From contig NZ_JAKRGH010000002.1 of the NCBI RefSeq assembly GCF_022347565.1, positions 1-64,000 of the forward strand: a stretch of DNA of 64,000 bases, written 5' to 3'. Shown here piece after piece: positions 29,657-39,324 of the stretch (the stretch's first letter is position 1; each line of letters starts with the position of its first letter). The DNA is from Vibrio sp. Of7-15. Its GTDB lineage: Bacteria > Pseudomonadota > Gammaproteobacteria > Enterobacterales > Vibrionaceae. The notes beneath the pieces were generated by a model, which did not search any database, had not been told where the DNA came from, and was given only the letters and a program-made list of their open reading frames with translations. The translations under genes were made by a program, and so were the position numbers.

Positions 29657-30205
29657 TTGAAACTTTTTTTTGCTTCCGATCTTCATGGATGTTTACCAGC
29701 TGCGCACAAGGCAGTTGAACTGTTTTTGGCTTCAGGAGCTGAGCATTTTGTGGTTTTAGGAGATACGTTAAATCACGGCCCTCGTAACCCAGTACCTGAA
29801 GGGTATAATCCACCGGCGGTCGCTGAACTATTGAATCAGTACGCAAAACAGATTGTGTCAGTTCGTGGTAACTGCGATAGTGAAGTTGATCAGATGTTAT
29901 TGTCATTTCCGATGATGTCGGATTATGTCTTAGTGCTGTTAGAGAATGGGCGTAAACTTTTTTTAACCCATGGTCATCTCTATAACCAAAATAAACGACC
30001 AGTGTTGAATGAAGGGGATGTGATTGCGCATGGACACACTCATGTTCCTGTGGCTGAGCGTAACGGCGAGCATTATATTTTTAACCCTGGTTCACTAACA
30101 TTTCCACGTGATGGGTATGCGCCAAGTTATGGCCTGTTAGATAATAATGCGCTGTCAGTGATTGATGTAAATGGCAACGTTATTGTTACGACTCATCTAG
30201 AATAA
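29657..30205 (+). CDS. yfcE: Metallophosphodiesterase YfcE
   Basis: 182 residues from a TTG at 29657, chosen because GGAG sits six bases upstream and E. coli YfcE starts at the same point (MKL-FASD-HG). All metallophosphoesterase motifs are present: ASDLHG, LGDTLNHGPR, RGNCDSEVDQM, THGH and GHTHVP. E. coli YfcE is a Mn-dependent phosphodiesterase on artificial substrates; the physiological substrate is unknown. Confidence 0.92.
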   Translation: MKLFFASDLHGCLPAAHKAVELFLASGAEHFVVLGDTLNHGPRNPVPEGYNPPAVAELLNQYAKQIVSVRGNCDSEVDQMLLSFPMMSDYVLVLLENGRKLFLTHGHLYNQNKRPVLNEGDVIAHGHTHVPVAERNGEHYIFNPGSLTFPRDGYAPSYGLLDNNALSVIDVNGNVIVTTHLE

Positions 30206-30213
30206 GAATCACT

Positions 30214-30234
30214 ACCGAGCTGTTGTTGCTCGGT
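30214..30234. terminator. Hairpin between yfcE and the SelT/W-like gene
   Basis: ACCGAGC and GCTCGGT form a seven-pair stem between two convergent genes. There is no clear T-run on either side, so its role as terminator is tentative. Confidence 0.4.
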
Positions 30235-30249
30235 AGAGCCAAGGTAATA

Positions 30250-30528
30250 TTACTTACTATCAGAGTGGCCGAGATCCCGTTCAGGGTCGATAAGATCTCT
30301 CACTTTTTGCTTTAACACTTTGGCCTCTGGAAAACCGCCGTCTTTTTTTCGTTCCCAAATTTGCTGACTATTACAGTGGATCTCAAAACGGCCTCCGGTA
30401 TCAGGGTGCAAAGAGATTGTTTCAATTTCTTCGCTGAAAGTATGTAGCAGCTCTTGGCTTAGCCATGTTGATCTCAGCATCCAGTTACATTGTCGGCAGT
30501 AATAAATATCGATGATGGCTTTATCCAT
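30250..30528 (-). CDS. SelT/SelW/SelH-family redox protein
   Basis: 92 residues with the Rdx motif YYCRQC, Cys11 and Cys14 corresponding to the CxxC/CxxU of the selenoprotein W family. A CRQCNW stretch and the GGRFEI segment are typical of the bacterial members. Here both positions are cysteine, so no selenocysteine is needed. A thioredoxin-like role is assumed. It sits 14 bases upstream of the TauE gene in tandem order (TauE gene first). Confidence 0.9.
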   Translation of the reverse strand: MDKAIIDIYYCRQCNWMLRSTWLSQELLHTFSEEIETISLHPDTGGRFEIHCNSQQIWERKKDGGFPEAKVLKQKVRDLIDPERDLGHSDSK

Positions 30529-30542
30529 GATGTTTCCTGTAG

Positions 30543-31304
30543 TTACATTCCAATAATGAGTTTTAGACCGACAGCAAAAGTCAGTATTTCAAAGCAGCGT
30601 TTAATGAGTTTATTGCTTCCTTTGTTTGCCAAAATAGCACCAAGATAGCCACCACAAAAAGAACCCAGTAATAAAACGGGTATCCAAGGCCAATGTATAG
30701 GGGCTCCAGCTTGATACATGGCCAAGCCGCCTAAGCCATTCCAGAATAGACCGACACTGACAAGGGTGAGAGCCACCGCTTGCTTGTAATCTAAACCAAA
30801 CCATCGAACTAAAAATAGGGTGACAAACAATCCGGAGCCTGCAGTGAGGGAGCCGTTTAAAACGCCGATTAACCCTAATCCGATAACACCAATAGCAACC
30901 CCACTTTTATGTCGGTTTTTAGGTTCATTTAGCTGGCCGAGATCTTTTTTAATATAAGAATATAAACCTAAACCAATGATTAACAAGCCAAGGGCTGTTT
31001 CTGCAATTTGGTTGGGGACAAATAGGATCAAATTTGCGCCTATAACGACGCCTAAACTGCCCGCTAACGTTAAGTAAAACGTCAATTTCCAATCTAACGA
31101 GCCTGAACGGATGTGTTTTGCTGCTGCACCAATACCGAGTGCGACGCTGGCGACTTTATGCGTCGCGAGTGCCGTTGAAAAAGGAAGCCCTAAAAAGATC
31201 AATAAAGGAAATTGTAGCAAACCTGCACCGCCGCCAGAGAGAGAAGCAAGAGTATTGGCGACCAAAGAGCCAATGAATAGCCCGGTTGTATTAATGATAT
31301 CCAT
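30543..31304 (-). CDS. TauE/SafE-family anion permease
   Basis: 253 residues from the ATG at 31304, with about eight membrane spans and the two family repeats (N-terminal ASLSGGGAGLLQFPLL and internal GVLNGSLTAGSGLF). Members export sulfite or sulfonate-related anions or take up organic acids; the substrate is not evident. The ribosome site is poor, and a TTG at 31337 is an alternative start without better support. Confidence 0.88.
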   Translation of the reverse strand: MDIINTTGLFIGSLVANTLASLSGGGAGLLQFPLLIFLGLPFSTALATHKVASVALGIGAAAKHIRSGSLDWKLTFYLTLAGSLGVVIGANLILFVPNQIAETALGLLIIGLGLYSYIKKDLGQLNEPKNRHKSGVAIGVIGLGLIGVLNGSLTAGSGLFVTLFLVRWFGLDYKQAVALTLVSVGLFWNGLGGLAMYQAGAPIHWPWIPVLLLGSFCGGYLGAILANKGSNKLIKRCFEILTFAVGLKLIIGM

Positions 31305-31405
31305 ATCGTTAACTAACTGATAAAACGAAGGGCTCAATGTAGCACAACTGGAAATGGTGATGGGTTTAGATTGAGGAGTATTTAGAATAATAAGTAGTAA
31401 TCATA

Positions 31406-31423
31406 GGGAGGATGGCTCCTCCC
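31406..31423. terminator. Hairpin downstream of toxS
   Basis: GGGAGGA (31406-31412) pairs with TCCTCCC (31417-31423) over a four-base loop, just after the toxS stop. The T-tract is poor, so it may stabilise the 3' end rather than terminate. Confidence 0.45.
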
Positions 31424-31431
31424 TTAGGACA

Positions 31432-31974
31432 TTAGTGAGAAAACAACACAGAAGAGCCGTGGTTTAGGCTTGTTAATAAAAGTGTTTTATCATTAATAAC
31501 ATCAATGCGGCGACTTTGCTGGGCATCCATTTTATAAACGCGCTTGATGATGCTCAGTTGAGCTTTGGTAAAGTCTTGATTCACATTAGATGTGATGTCT
31601 TTAAACTCTATTGGGTTACTTAATAAATAGCCACCGCTGACATCCCAAGTGCCGGATTCAGAAATGTGAATGTTCATAGGCAGCCCTTTTGTTGTTTCAC
31701 TGTACAAGCTAAGAACAGTCACTTTCGAGTACGTTTTATTCGGTAAATACACGACGTTTGAGGTCATGTCTGAACGTTTTAGTGGACCCACATTGTCGAT
31801 TTCTGCCTCAATACGTGTAACGGAATTAGACTGCCATTCACGAGACGTCAAGATTTGTTCCGTTTTAAAGTCACTGCCCCAATAAAACCAGCTGCTAGTC
31901 AGTAAAGAAATAGCTAAAAGAAGAAAAGGAAGGTATTTCTTATATGCTAAAAGTTGTTCTTTGTTTAACCACAT
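31432..31974 (-). CDS. toxS: ToxS, periplasmic partner of ToxR
   Basis: 180 residues: a short cytoplasmic N-terminus, one membrane helix (about 14-32) and a periplasmic domain. The LTSREWQSNSVT and MDAQQSRRIDVIND blocks are close to V. cholerae ToxS, which stabilises ToxR and with it senses bile. The start lies inside the toxR stop region: the genes overlap by 10 bases (ATGTGGTTAA), so they are translationally coupled. Confidence 0.95.
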   Translation of the reverse strand: MWLNKEQLLAYKKYLPFLLLAISLLTSSWFYWGSDFKTEQILTSREWQSNSVTRIEAEIDNVGPLKRSDMTSNVVYLPNKTYSKVTVLSLYSETTKGLPMNIHISESGTWDVSGGYLLSNPIEFKDITSNVNQDFTKAQLSIIKRVYKMDAQQSRRIDVINDKTLLLTSLNHGSSVLFSH

Positions 31975-32870
31975 ACGTTCGTAACCTCTTTTTGGTTAAT
32001 CAAAAGACGTACTGTGATATTTTCTTCTAAATGCTCTGTTGAGTGAATATAGTTCAGTACAAGTAATTGATTTTTTTGCCCACCAGTTGCAATAACTTCA
32101 ACAGGGCCTTTATTACCTTCATGATGTTGTTGGTAGTTATTCACGCATTTCTCGATCAGTGGCTGCCAGCGGCTAATGTCTGGGTGGTTAGTTGGAACCA
32201 TGACAGGTACGTTGTTATACACTGCGACTTGTTCAAAAGCGGACGATTTTGGGGTGAGCTGAGTAAACGCCAAAATCGGTAAGATGATGGCAATACAGAT
32301 TAAGAACCACCCTAATGGGGTTATCTTATTTTGCACTTTTTTCGGTGTTTCTTCTGAGACTGTTTTGTCTGTATCAGCCGTGTTTTTATGGGCGATGTTA
32401 GCATCTGGACTGGCTGAAAAAGAAGGTGCATTGCTCACTTGGACAGAAGTGCTTGATACATTCTCAGCCACAAGGCTGCTGGCGCTATGGATGGATTCGA
32501 GTTTATTTTCGGTGGTGTGTTTTGGTTCTAGGGAGACCGCCGTTGAAATAAACTGATAACCACGTTTAGGCACGGTTTTGATAAATTCAGGGGATTTTGT
32601 AGGATCTTTTAGCAGCTTTCTTAAAGTAGAAATAGCTTGAGTTAGGCTTGAATCATCCACTTCAAAACCTTGTTCTCTCCATACATACTCATGCAGTTGT
32701 TGACGGCTAACGACACTTCCTGGTTCTTCGATTAGCAAGCACAAGACGCGACTTTCATTACTGCCTAGACGGATCACATCATCATCGCTATGTTGGTCGA
32801 CTAGGCTGTTATCTTTGGGATCAAAGAGAAAGCGTTGTCCTATCATGATTTTTGTTGTAAATGCTGTCAT
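31965..32870 (-). CDS. toxR: Transmembrane transcriptional activator ToxR
   Basis: 301 residues. An OmpR-type winged helix at the N-terminus (about 10-112, with VWREQGFEVDDSSLTQAISTLRK), then a long Ser/Thr-rich linker, one membrane helix (about 188-206) and a periplasmic domain. Two periplasmic cysteines match the redox pair of V. cholerae ToxR: one in EKCVNNY and one three residues from the end (VCG). In vibrios ToxR governs outer-membrane porins and envelope stress. Divergent from htpG, as in V. cholerae. Confidence 0.96.
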   Translation of the reverse strand: MTAFTTKIMIGQRFLFDPKDNSLVDQHSDDDVIRLGSNESRVLCLLIEEPGSVVSRQQLHEYVWREQGFEVDDSSLTQAISTLRKLLKDPTKSPEFIKTVPKRGYQFISTAVSLEPKHTTENKLESIHSASSLVAENVSSTSVQVSNAPSFSASPDANIAHKNTADTDKTVSEETPKKVQNKITPLGWFLICIAIILPILAFTQLTPKSSAFEQVAVYNNVPVMVPTNHPDISRWQPLIEKCVNNYQQHHEGNKGPVEVIATGGQKNQLLVLNYIHSTEHLEENITVRLLINQKEVTNVCG

Positions 32871-33008
32871 TGATTGCTTACTCGGTAAATGAAACTAAAT
32901 TTTTATACCACATTAAACTGAATGCTCTCTGAATATGTCTTGGAAATGTAAAAGAGCTAAGAAAATATCAAAAAAAGATAAAAAAGAGCATTTTTGAGCT
33001 AAGAAGGC

Positions 33009-33034
33009 CTTGAAAATAATTTATAGCCCCTTAT
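33009..33034 (+). promoter_or_regulatory. Heat-shock (sigma-32) promoter of htpG
   Basis: CTTGAAA (33009-33015) is followed after 11 bases by CCCCTTAT (33027-33034), a good match to the sigma-32 pattern CTTGAAA...CCCCATnT, about 44 bases before the htpG ATG. Confidence 0.8.
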
Positions 33035-33077
33035 CTAAGTTGATAATTATAGACAATCGAATTTATGCGGAGTTCTG

Positions 33078-34982
33078 ATGAGCGAGCAAGTAATCAACAA
33101 TAAAGAAACTCGTGGTTTCCAATCTGAAGTGAAGCAGCTACTTCATTTAATGATCCATTCTTTATATTCAAACAAAGAAATTTTTCTACGTGAGCTGATT
33201 TCTAATGCATCTGATGCTGCAGATAAATTACGCTTTCAAGCGCTATCAAACGCTGATTTATATCAAGGTGATGCAGAGTTAGGTGTAAAACTGTCTTTTA
33301 ATGCAGAGGCAAACACACTAACGATCTCTGATAACGGCATCGGTATGAGCCGTGATGATGTGATTGAACACCTAGGTACGATTGCGAAATCAGGTACAGC
33401 GGATTTCTTCTCAAAATTATCTGATGATCAAACAAAAGACTCACAGCTAATTGGCCAGTTTGGTGTTGGTTTCTACTCTGCATTTATCGTTGCAGATGCG
33501 GTAACAGTACGTACCCGTGCTGCTGATCTAAAAGCAGATGAAGCGGTTGAATGGCACTCTGAAGGTGAAGGTGAATACAGCATTGAAACCATTACGAAAG
33601 AAGGCCGTGGTACTGAAATCGTGCTTCACATGCGCGAAGAAGGCAAAGAGTTCTTAAACGAGTGGCGTCTAAAAGAAGTGATCAGCAAATACTCTGATCA
33701 CATTGGTATTCCTGTGTCTATCTTAACTCAAGTTAAAGATGAGGAAGGTAAAGAGACAGAAGAAACCAAGTGGGAGCAAATTAACAAAGCTCAAGCACTT
33801 TGGACTCGCAATAAGTCTGATATTAAAGAAGAAGAATACCAAGAGTTTTACAAGCACGTTTCTCACGACTTCGCTGATCCACTAGTATGGAGCCACAATC
33901 GCGTAGAAGGTAAAAACGACTACACAAGTCTTCTTTATATTCCGGCAAAAGCACCATGGGATATGATGAACCGCGATCATAAAAGCGGCCTGAAGCTATA
34001 CGTTCAACGTGTTTTCATTATGGATGACGCTGAGCAGTTCATGCCGAGCTACATGCGTTTCGTTCGTGGCTTGATTGACTCAAACGATTTACCACTGAAT
34101 GTATCTCGTGAAATTTTACAAGATAACAAAGTGACTCAGTCTCTTCGTAGTGCATGTACTAAGCGTGTACTAACTATGCTTGAGCGCATGGCGAAAAATG
34201 ATGCTGAGAAATACCAGTCTTTCTGGCAAGAATTTGGTCAAGTACTAAAAGAAGGCCCTGCTGAAGATTTCTCTAACAAAGAGAAAATCGCCAACCTACT
34301 TCGTTTTGCATCAACAGAAACAGAGACTTCAGAGCAAACTGTTGGTTTAGCACAATACGTTGAGCGCATGAAAGAAGGCCAAGATAAGATTTATTATCTA
34401 ACGGCTGATAGCTATGCAGCGGCGAAGAACAGCCCACACCTTGAGCAATTTAAAGCGAAAGGCATTGAAGTTGTTCTAATGTACGATCGCATCGACGAAT
34501 GGCTGATGAACTACTTAACTGATTTTGATGGTAAGCAGTTCCAAGCGATCACAAAAGCGGGTCTTGATCTAAGTAACTTCGAAAACGAAGAAGACAAAGA
34601 AAAGCAAAAAGAAGCTGAAGAGCAATTTGCTTCTGTTGTAGAACGCACAAAATCCTACCTTGGCGATCGTGTGAAAGAAGTTCGTACAACGTTCAAGCTA
34701 GCAACGACACCAGCAGTTGTTGTGACGGATGAGAATGAAATGGGCACGCAAATGGCTAAATTATTAGCGGCTGCTGGCCAAGAAGTTCCAGAAGTTCAGT
34801 ACATTTTTGAGCTGAACCCAGAGCACACTTTAGTTAAGCAAATGGCAGATGAAGCTGACGAAGAAGCATTTGGCCGTTGGGTTGAAGTTTTACTTGGTCA
34901 AGCGATGTTGGCTGAGCGCGGCGCGATGGAAGATCCATCACAGTTCCTAGGCGCAATCAACCAATTGTTGACTAAGGTATAA
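33078..34982 (+). CDS. htpG: Chaperone HtpG (Hsp90)
   Basis: 634 residues, full bacterial Hsp90 length. The GHKL ATPase signatures are visible: [27 protein letters not shown] and [11 protein letters not shown]. The middle domain carries the catalytic Arg in NVSREILQ, and the C-terminal dimerisation domain is intact. A sigma-32 promoter precedes it. htpG-adk-hemH order is that of E. coli. Confidence 0.98.
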   Translation: MSEQVINNKETRGFQSEVKQLLHLMIHSLYSNKEIFLRELISNASDAADKLRFQALSNADLYQGDAELGVKLSFNAEANTLTISDNGIGMSRDDVIEHLGTIAKSGTADFFSKLSDDQTKDSQLIGQFGVGFYSAFIVADAVTVRTRAADLKADEAVEWHSEGEGEYSIETITKEGRGTEIVLHMREEGKEFLNEWRLKEVISKYSDHIGIPVSILTQVKDEEGKETEETKWEQINKAQALWTRNKSDIKEEEYQEFYKHVSHDFADPLVWSHNRVEGKNDYTSLLYIPAKAPWDMMNRDHKSGLKLYVQRVFIMDDAEQFMPSYMRFVRGLIDSNDLPLNVSREILQDNKVTQSLRSACTKRVLTMLERMAKNDAEKYQSFWQEFGQVLKEGPAEDFSNKEKIANLLRFASTETETSEQTVGLAQYVERMKEGQDKIYYLTADSYAAAKNSPHLEQFKAKGIEVVLMYDRIDEWLMNYLTDFDGKQFQAITKAGLDLSNFENEEDKEKQKEAEEQFASVVERTKSYLGDRVKEVRTTFKLATTPAVVVTDENEMGTQMAKLLAAAGQEVPEVQYIFELNPEHTLVKQMADEADEEAFGRWVEVLLGQAMLAERGAMEDPSQFLGAINQLLTKV

Positions 34983-35019
34983 TCGACAACGTTTGCGATT
35001 CTCGCTAACAATAATAGCC

Positions 35020-35057
35020 AAGCCCAGTAAATACGAATAGTGTGCTGGGCTTGATTG
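35020..35057 (+). terminator. Terminator of htpG
   Basis: AAGCCCAG (35020-35027) pairs with CTGGGCTT (35045-35052) across a 17-base loop, with a weak T-rich tail. Confidence 0.6.
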
Positions 35058-35067
35058 CTTTCACTAA

Positions 35068-35808
<741 letters not shown>

Positions 35809-35836
35809 GTGAAGTTTCACTTGTAAATGATATAGT

Positions 35837-35870
35837 AACGGGGTGGCCAATAGGTCACCCCGTTTTTTAT
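35837..35870 (+). terminator. Terminator of adk
   Basis: AACGGGGTG and CACCCCGTT form the stem of a long hairpin followed by TTTTT, 28 bases after the adk stop. Confidence 0.88.
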
Positions 35871-35911
35871 GTCTGAGTTTTTACTTCTTCTTTTTATAGG
35901 TTTTATCATCC

Positions 35912-36886
35912 ATGAGCGACAAAAATAATAATTATGGAGTTCTGCTGGTTAACTTGGGTACGCCCGATGAGCCGACACCAGCAGGGGTTAGGCGTTTTTT
36001 AGGTGAGTTTCTTTACGATAAACGAGTGGTGGCTTTATCTCGTTGGTTATGGACACCTATTTTATTTGGGGCGATTTTACCCATTCGCTCTCCAAAGGTA
36101 GCGAAACTTTATCAATCGATTTGGATGGAAGAAGGCTCTCCTTTAATGGTGTATTCCAAGCGCCAAGTGAGTAAACTGAAGAACATACTTTCAGTGCCTG
36201 TTGAATTAGGGATGACGTATGGCACTCCGACGATCCGCTCAGGGGTTGATGCTCTAGAGGCTCAGGGGTGTAAAAAAATCGTTATTTTACCTCTATACCC
36301 ACAGTATTCGGGGACAACAACAGCCGCAGTTTTTGATCGATTCGCCAAAGACCTGAAATTGAGTTCAGTGATCCCTGAATTTTCATTTATTCGAGATTAT
36401 TATGATCACCCTAGTTATATTAAAGCGTTAGCTGCGTCAGTAAGGCAGTATTGGGAAGAAAATGGCAAAGGTGAGTATTTGCTGTGTTCTTACCATGGAA
36501 TACCTAAGCGTTTGGCGGATCAAGGCGACATTTATCCGCAACACTGTGAGAAAACCACAGAGTTACTGGCTAAAGAGCTCGGATTAGATGAATCAAAAAT
36601 TGGAATGAGTTATCAGTCTCGTTTTGGTCGGGAAGAGTGGTTGAAGCCCTACACGGATGAAACACTAGAAGGCTTACCAAAACAAGGGATCAAAAACTTA
36701 GATATCATCAGTCCTGCTTTTTCGGTTGATTGTTTGGAAACGTTGGAAGAGATCTCTGAGGAGTGTAAAGAGTTATATTTAGAGGCGGGTGGTGAGCAAT
36801 ACCAGTTTATCCCATGTCTTAATGATAACGATGAGCATATTGAGATGATGGCCCAATTAGTGAAAGGGCATTTACCTTCCGTATAG
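35912..36886 (+). CDS. hemH: Ferrochelatase
   Basis: Inserts Fe(II) into protoporphyrin IX, the last step of heme synthesis. 324 residues. The family motifs NLGTPDEP near the N-terminus, the metal-proximal SYHGIPKR and the [15 protein letters not shown] segment (His and Glu active residues) are clear. It follows adk across a terminator, so it has its own promoter; the ribosome site is weak. Confidence 0.97.
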   Translation: MSDKNNNYGVLLVNLGTPDEPTPAGVRRFLGEFLYDKRVVALSRWLWTPILFGAILPIRSPKVAKLYQSIWMEEGSPLMVYSKRQVSKLKNILSVPVELGMTYGTPTIRSGVDALEAQGCKKIVILPLYPQYSGTTTAAVFDRFAKDLKLSSVIPEFSFIRDYYDHPSYIKALAASVRQYWEENGKGEYLLCSYHGIPKRLADQGDIYPQHCEKTTELLAKELGLDESKIGMSYQSRFGREEWLKPYTDETLEGLPKQGIKNLDIISPAFSVDCLETLEEISEECKELYLEAGGEQYQFIPCLNDNDEHIEMMAQLVKGHLPSV

Positions 36887-36901
36887 CTACTGTTGGGATT
36901 T

Positions 36902-36936
36902 AAAAAAGCCGAGTCATAAAGAGCTCGGCTTTTTTA
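36902..36936. terminator. Bidirectional terminator between hemH and the POT transporter
   Basis: AAAAAGCCGAG and CTCGGCTTTTT form a stem with A and T runs on the two sides, serving two convergent genes. Confidence 0.9.
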
Positions 36937-36955
36937 TGAAGCTAACTTTACTGAA

Positions 36956-38344
36956 TTAAGCCGTTTGTGCCTGTGTTGGTTGTTGAGGCTCAGGCTTAGA
37001 TTGCCCTTCAGCACCATGCATCCAATAGATTAATTTATTGGCACATAGAAGTAAGATAACACCAGCAATAGAAGCGGTGATGGCGATGCCGCCGAAGATA
37101 GCCAGAGCACCATAATTACCCACGTGTGCGCCAATGTAGCCAGCAACATAGTTTGCAATAGCATTAAAGCCGAACCATGCTCCCATCATTAAAGACGCTA
37201 AACGAAGCGGCGCTAGTTTGGTGATCATTGATAGGCCAATTGGCGATAGACATAGTTCTCCTAGAGTGTGAAAGAAGAAAGCGGCGATTAACCAAAACAT
37301 AGAGGTTTTAACGGTCACATCTCCACCTTGTTCCATCACTGCGCCAACCATGAACACAAAACCGATGGCTAGGAAGAATAAAGCTAAAGCAAACTTCACT
37401 GGAGAACTTGGCTCTCTTGGCCCCATTTTTACCCAAATAGCAGCAATGACAGGGGCTAGGGTAATAATGAAAAATGGGTTTAATGACTGGAACCATGCAG
37501 CAGGGACTTCAAAGTTGCCGATCATACGATCAGTGTATTGCTGAGAGTATAAATTCATTAAACCGCCAGCTTGTTCAAAGCCAGCCCAAAAGATGATCAC
37601 AAACAGTCCCATGATCATGATAACGCGCATGCGATCGACTTCTTCACGAGTCAGTGGAGCGTTGTTTTTGGATGAAGTGAGTTTTTTGGCACGCTGTGCT
37701 GCTGGAACTTTACCAATATCGCCTAGTAACTTTTCTGCAAAGAGAAATTGCATGCAAAGGCTCAGTAGCATACCAACACCTGCTGCGACAAACCCTGCTT
37801 TCCAGCCCATATCTTCGGTAATAAGGCCTGCTATGACACCAGCCATGAGTGCGCCAATGTTAATGCCCATATAGAAAATAGTGAAAGCGCCATCACGACG
37901 ATTATCCCCTTCCGTGTAGAGATCACCGACCATAGTTGAAATATTTGGTTTGAATAAGCCGTTACCAATAATGAGTAAGGCTAGGCCAAGATAAAATACA
38001 ATCTCTGGGCTTAGAGAAGTGAATCCATTAGGAAGCGCGAGGGTAAATTGACCAATTGCCATGAAGAGGCCACCAATCAGAATGGATTTTCGTTGGCCTA
38101 AATAGTTATCGGCAAGCCAGCCACCGATCAGCGGTGTAATGTACACAAAACCAGTATAGATTCCATAGAGTTTCAAGGCTTCTTCAGTGGTCCAGCCCAT
38201 TCCTCCGTTGATGGTTTGATCTGTGAGGTAAAGGACCAGAATTGCTCTCATTGCATAATAGGAGAAGCGTTCCCAAAGCTCTGTTCCAAATAATAGAAAC
38301 AGCCCTTTTGGGTGCCCTAATAGTGTGTTATTAATATTTTGCAT
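36956..38344 (-). CDS. POT-family proton-dependent oligopeptide transporter (DtpA-like)
   Basis: 462 residues with about 14 membrane segments. The peptide-transporter signature ExxERF is at residues 22-27 (ELWERF), and FYMGINIGALMAG and the GELCLSPIGLSMITKLAP segment are typical of PTR2/POT proteins. It takes up di- and tripeptides with protons. Which Dtp paralogue it corresponds to cannot be settled from sequence alone. It has a long AT-rich upstream region. Confidence 0.93.
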   Translation of the reverse strand: MQNINNTLLGHPKGLFLLFGTELWERFSYYAMRAILVLYLTDQTINGGMGWTTEEALKLYGIYTGFVYITPLIGGWLADNYLGQRKSILIGGLFMAIGQFTLALPNGFTSLSPEIVFYLGLALLIIGNGLFKPNISTMVGDLYTEGDNRRDGAFTIFYMGINIGALMAGVIAGLITEDMGWKAGFVAAGVGMLLSLCMQFLFAEKLLGDIGKVPAAQRAKKLTSSKNNAPLTREEVDRMRVIMIMGLFVIIFWAGFEQAGGLMNLYSQQYTDRMIGNFEVPAAWFQSLNPFFIITLAPVIAAIWVKMGPREPSSPVKFALALFFLAIGFVFMVGAVMEQGGDVTVKTSMFWLIAAFFFHTLGELCLSPIGLSMITKLAPLRLASLMMGAWFGFNAIANYVAGYIGAHVGNYGALAIFGGIAITASIAGVILLLCANKLIYWMHGAEGQSKPEPQQPTQAQTA

Positions 38345-38761
38345 ATTATTCTCTGTATTTATAGCTATATTCTTATATTTAAAGCTGAATTATTTATACT
38401 ATCTGGTTTTATATTCCGCAAATGTTAAATATTTCGATATTATTTTTTAACAATGTAAGGTGTTGAAAAATAAGGAATTGATATATCTTCATTTGATTGC
38501 TGAATATTCTTTAATTTTAGAGTTTGAATTGATGTCACAGGTTGTGGTATTGTTTATTTCTAATTTAACAGTGTTTTATTTTTGTTTTTTCCTTTTGTGT
38601 GGAATAGTGTGAATGAGAAATGGCTTTGTTCATGTTTTTTACAATTTAACGCGCAAGGCTGATATGGTGATTGAATAGTCATTTAACACTGTGCTTATTT
38701 TTATCAGTTCACTAAGCTGATAGGATGGAAGAGACAATAAGAGTTGGCTTAGGGTAGAAGT
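38345..38761. other. 417-bp AT-rich divergent intergenic region
   Basis: No gene is seen between the POT transporter and rfaH. The stretch is clearly more AT-rich than its surroundings, with several T and A tracts, which would suit H-NS-type binding. A weak hairpin (ATCAG/CTGAT near 38702-38721) lies in the rfaH leader. No confident promoter can be picked on either strand. Confidence 0.5.
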
Positions 38762-39256
38762 ATGAAGCGTTGGTATTTGTTGTATTGCAAGCGCAGTGAG
38801 CAGCAACGAGCGGTAACTCATTTGGAACGTCAGGGAGTTGAGTGTTATTTCCCTGAGATCGACATTGAGAAAATGTCCCGAGGAAAAAGAACCAAAGCAA
38901 AAGAGCCTCTGTTCCCATGTTATGTGTTTGTCCGTTTTGACTATGAAGTTGGACCAACATTTACCACAATTCGTTCTACTCGCGGTGTCAGTGATTTTGT
39001 GCGTTTAGGTCCACATCCGAAAGAGTTAGAAGGCGATCTTATTTATTCGCTAAAAACTCTTTCAGGCGATGACGTCACTGAGTGCGCTGAAAGCCTTCCA
39101 GAGCCAGGGCAGAAAGTCGCGATTAAAGAAGGCCCATTTGTAGGGGTAGAAGCGATTTATCAAGAGCCAGATGGTGAGAAGCGTTCAATTTTACTGATTC
39201 AGTTGATCGGGAAAACAGTCAAGAAAGTAGTAGAGAATAAAGATCTAGAGTTTTAA
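38762..39256 (+). CDS. rfaH: Transcription antiterminator RfaH
   Basis: 164 residues, NusG paralogue. The NGN domain opens MKRWYLLYCKRSEQQRA, the RGKRTKAKEPLFPCYVFV block matches E. coli RfaH, and the C-terminal KOW domain (about 110-160) is the one known to switch fold. RfaH is recruited at ops elements and boosts long operons such as LPS and capsule. No ops element was noticed in this window. Confidence 0.95.
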   Translation: MKRWYLLYCKRSEQQRAVTHLERQGVECYFPEIDIEKMSRGKRTKAKEPLFPCYVFVRFDYEVGPTFTTIRSTRGVSDFVRLGPHPKELEGDLIYSLKTLSGDDVTECAESLPEPGQKVAIKEGPFVGVEAIYQEPDGEKRSILLIQLIGKTVKKVVENKDLEF

Positions 39257-39279
39257 CGTATTACTCTTTTCTAAAAAAT

Positions 39280-39312
39280 AAAGGCACCTTAGTAGGTGCC
39301 TTTGTGTTTTGA
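39280..39312 (+). terminator. Terminator of rfaH
   Basis: AAAGGCACC (39280-39288) pairs with GGTGCCTTT (39295-39303), followed by a T-rich tail. It can also serve asnB from the other side. Confidence 0.85.
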
Positions 39313-39324
39313 ATTGAATGAAAA

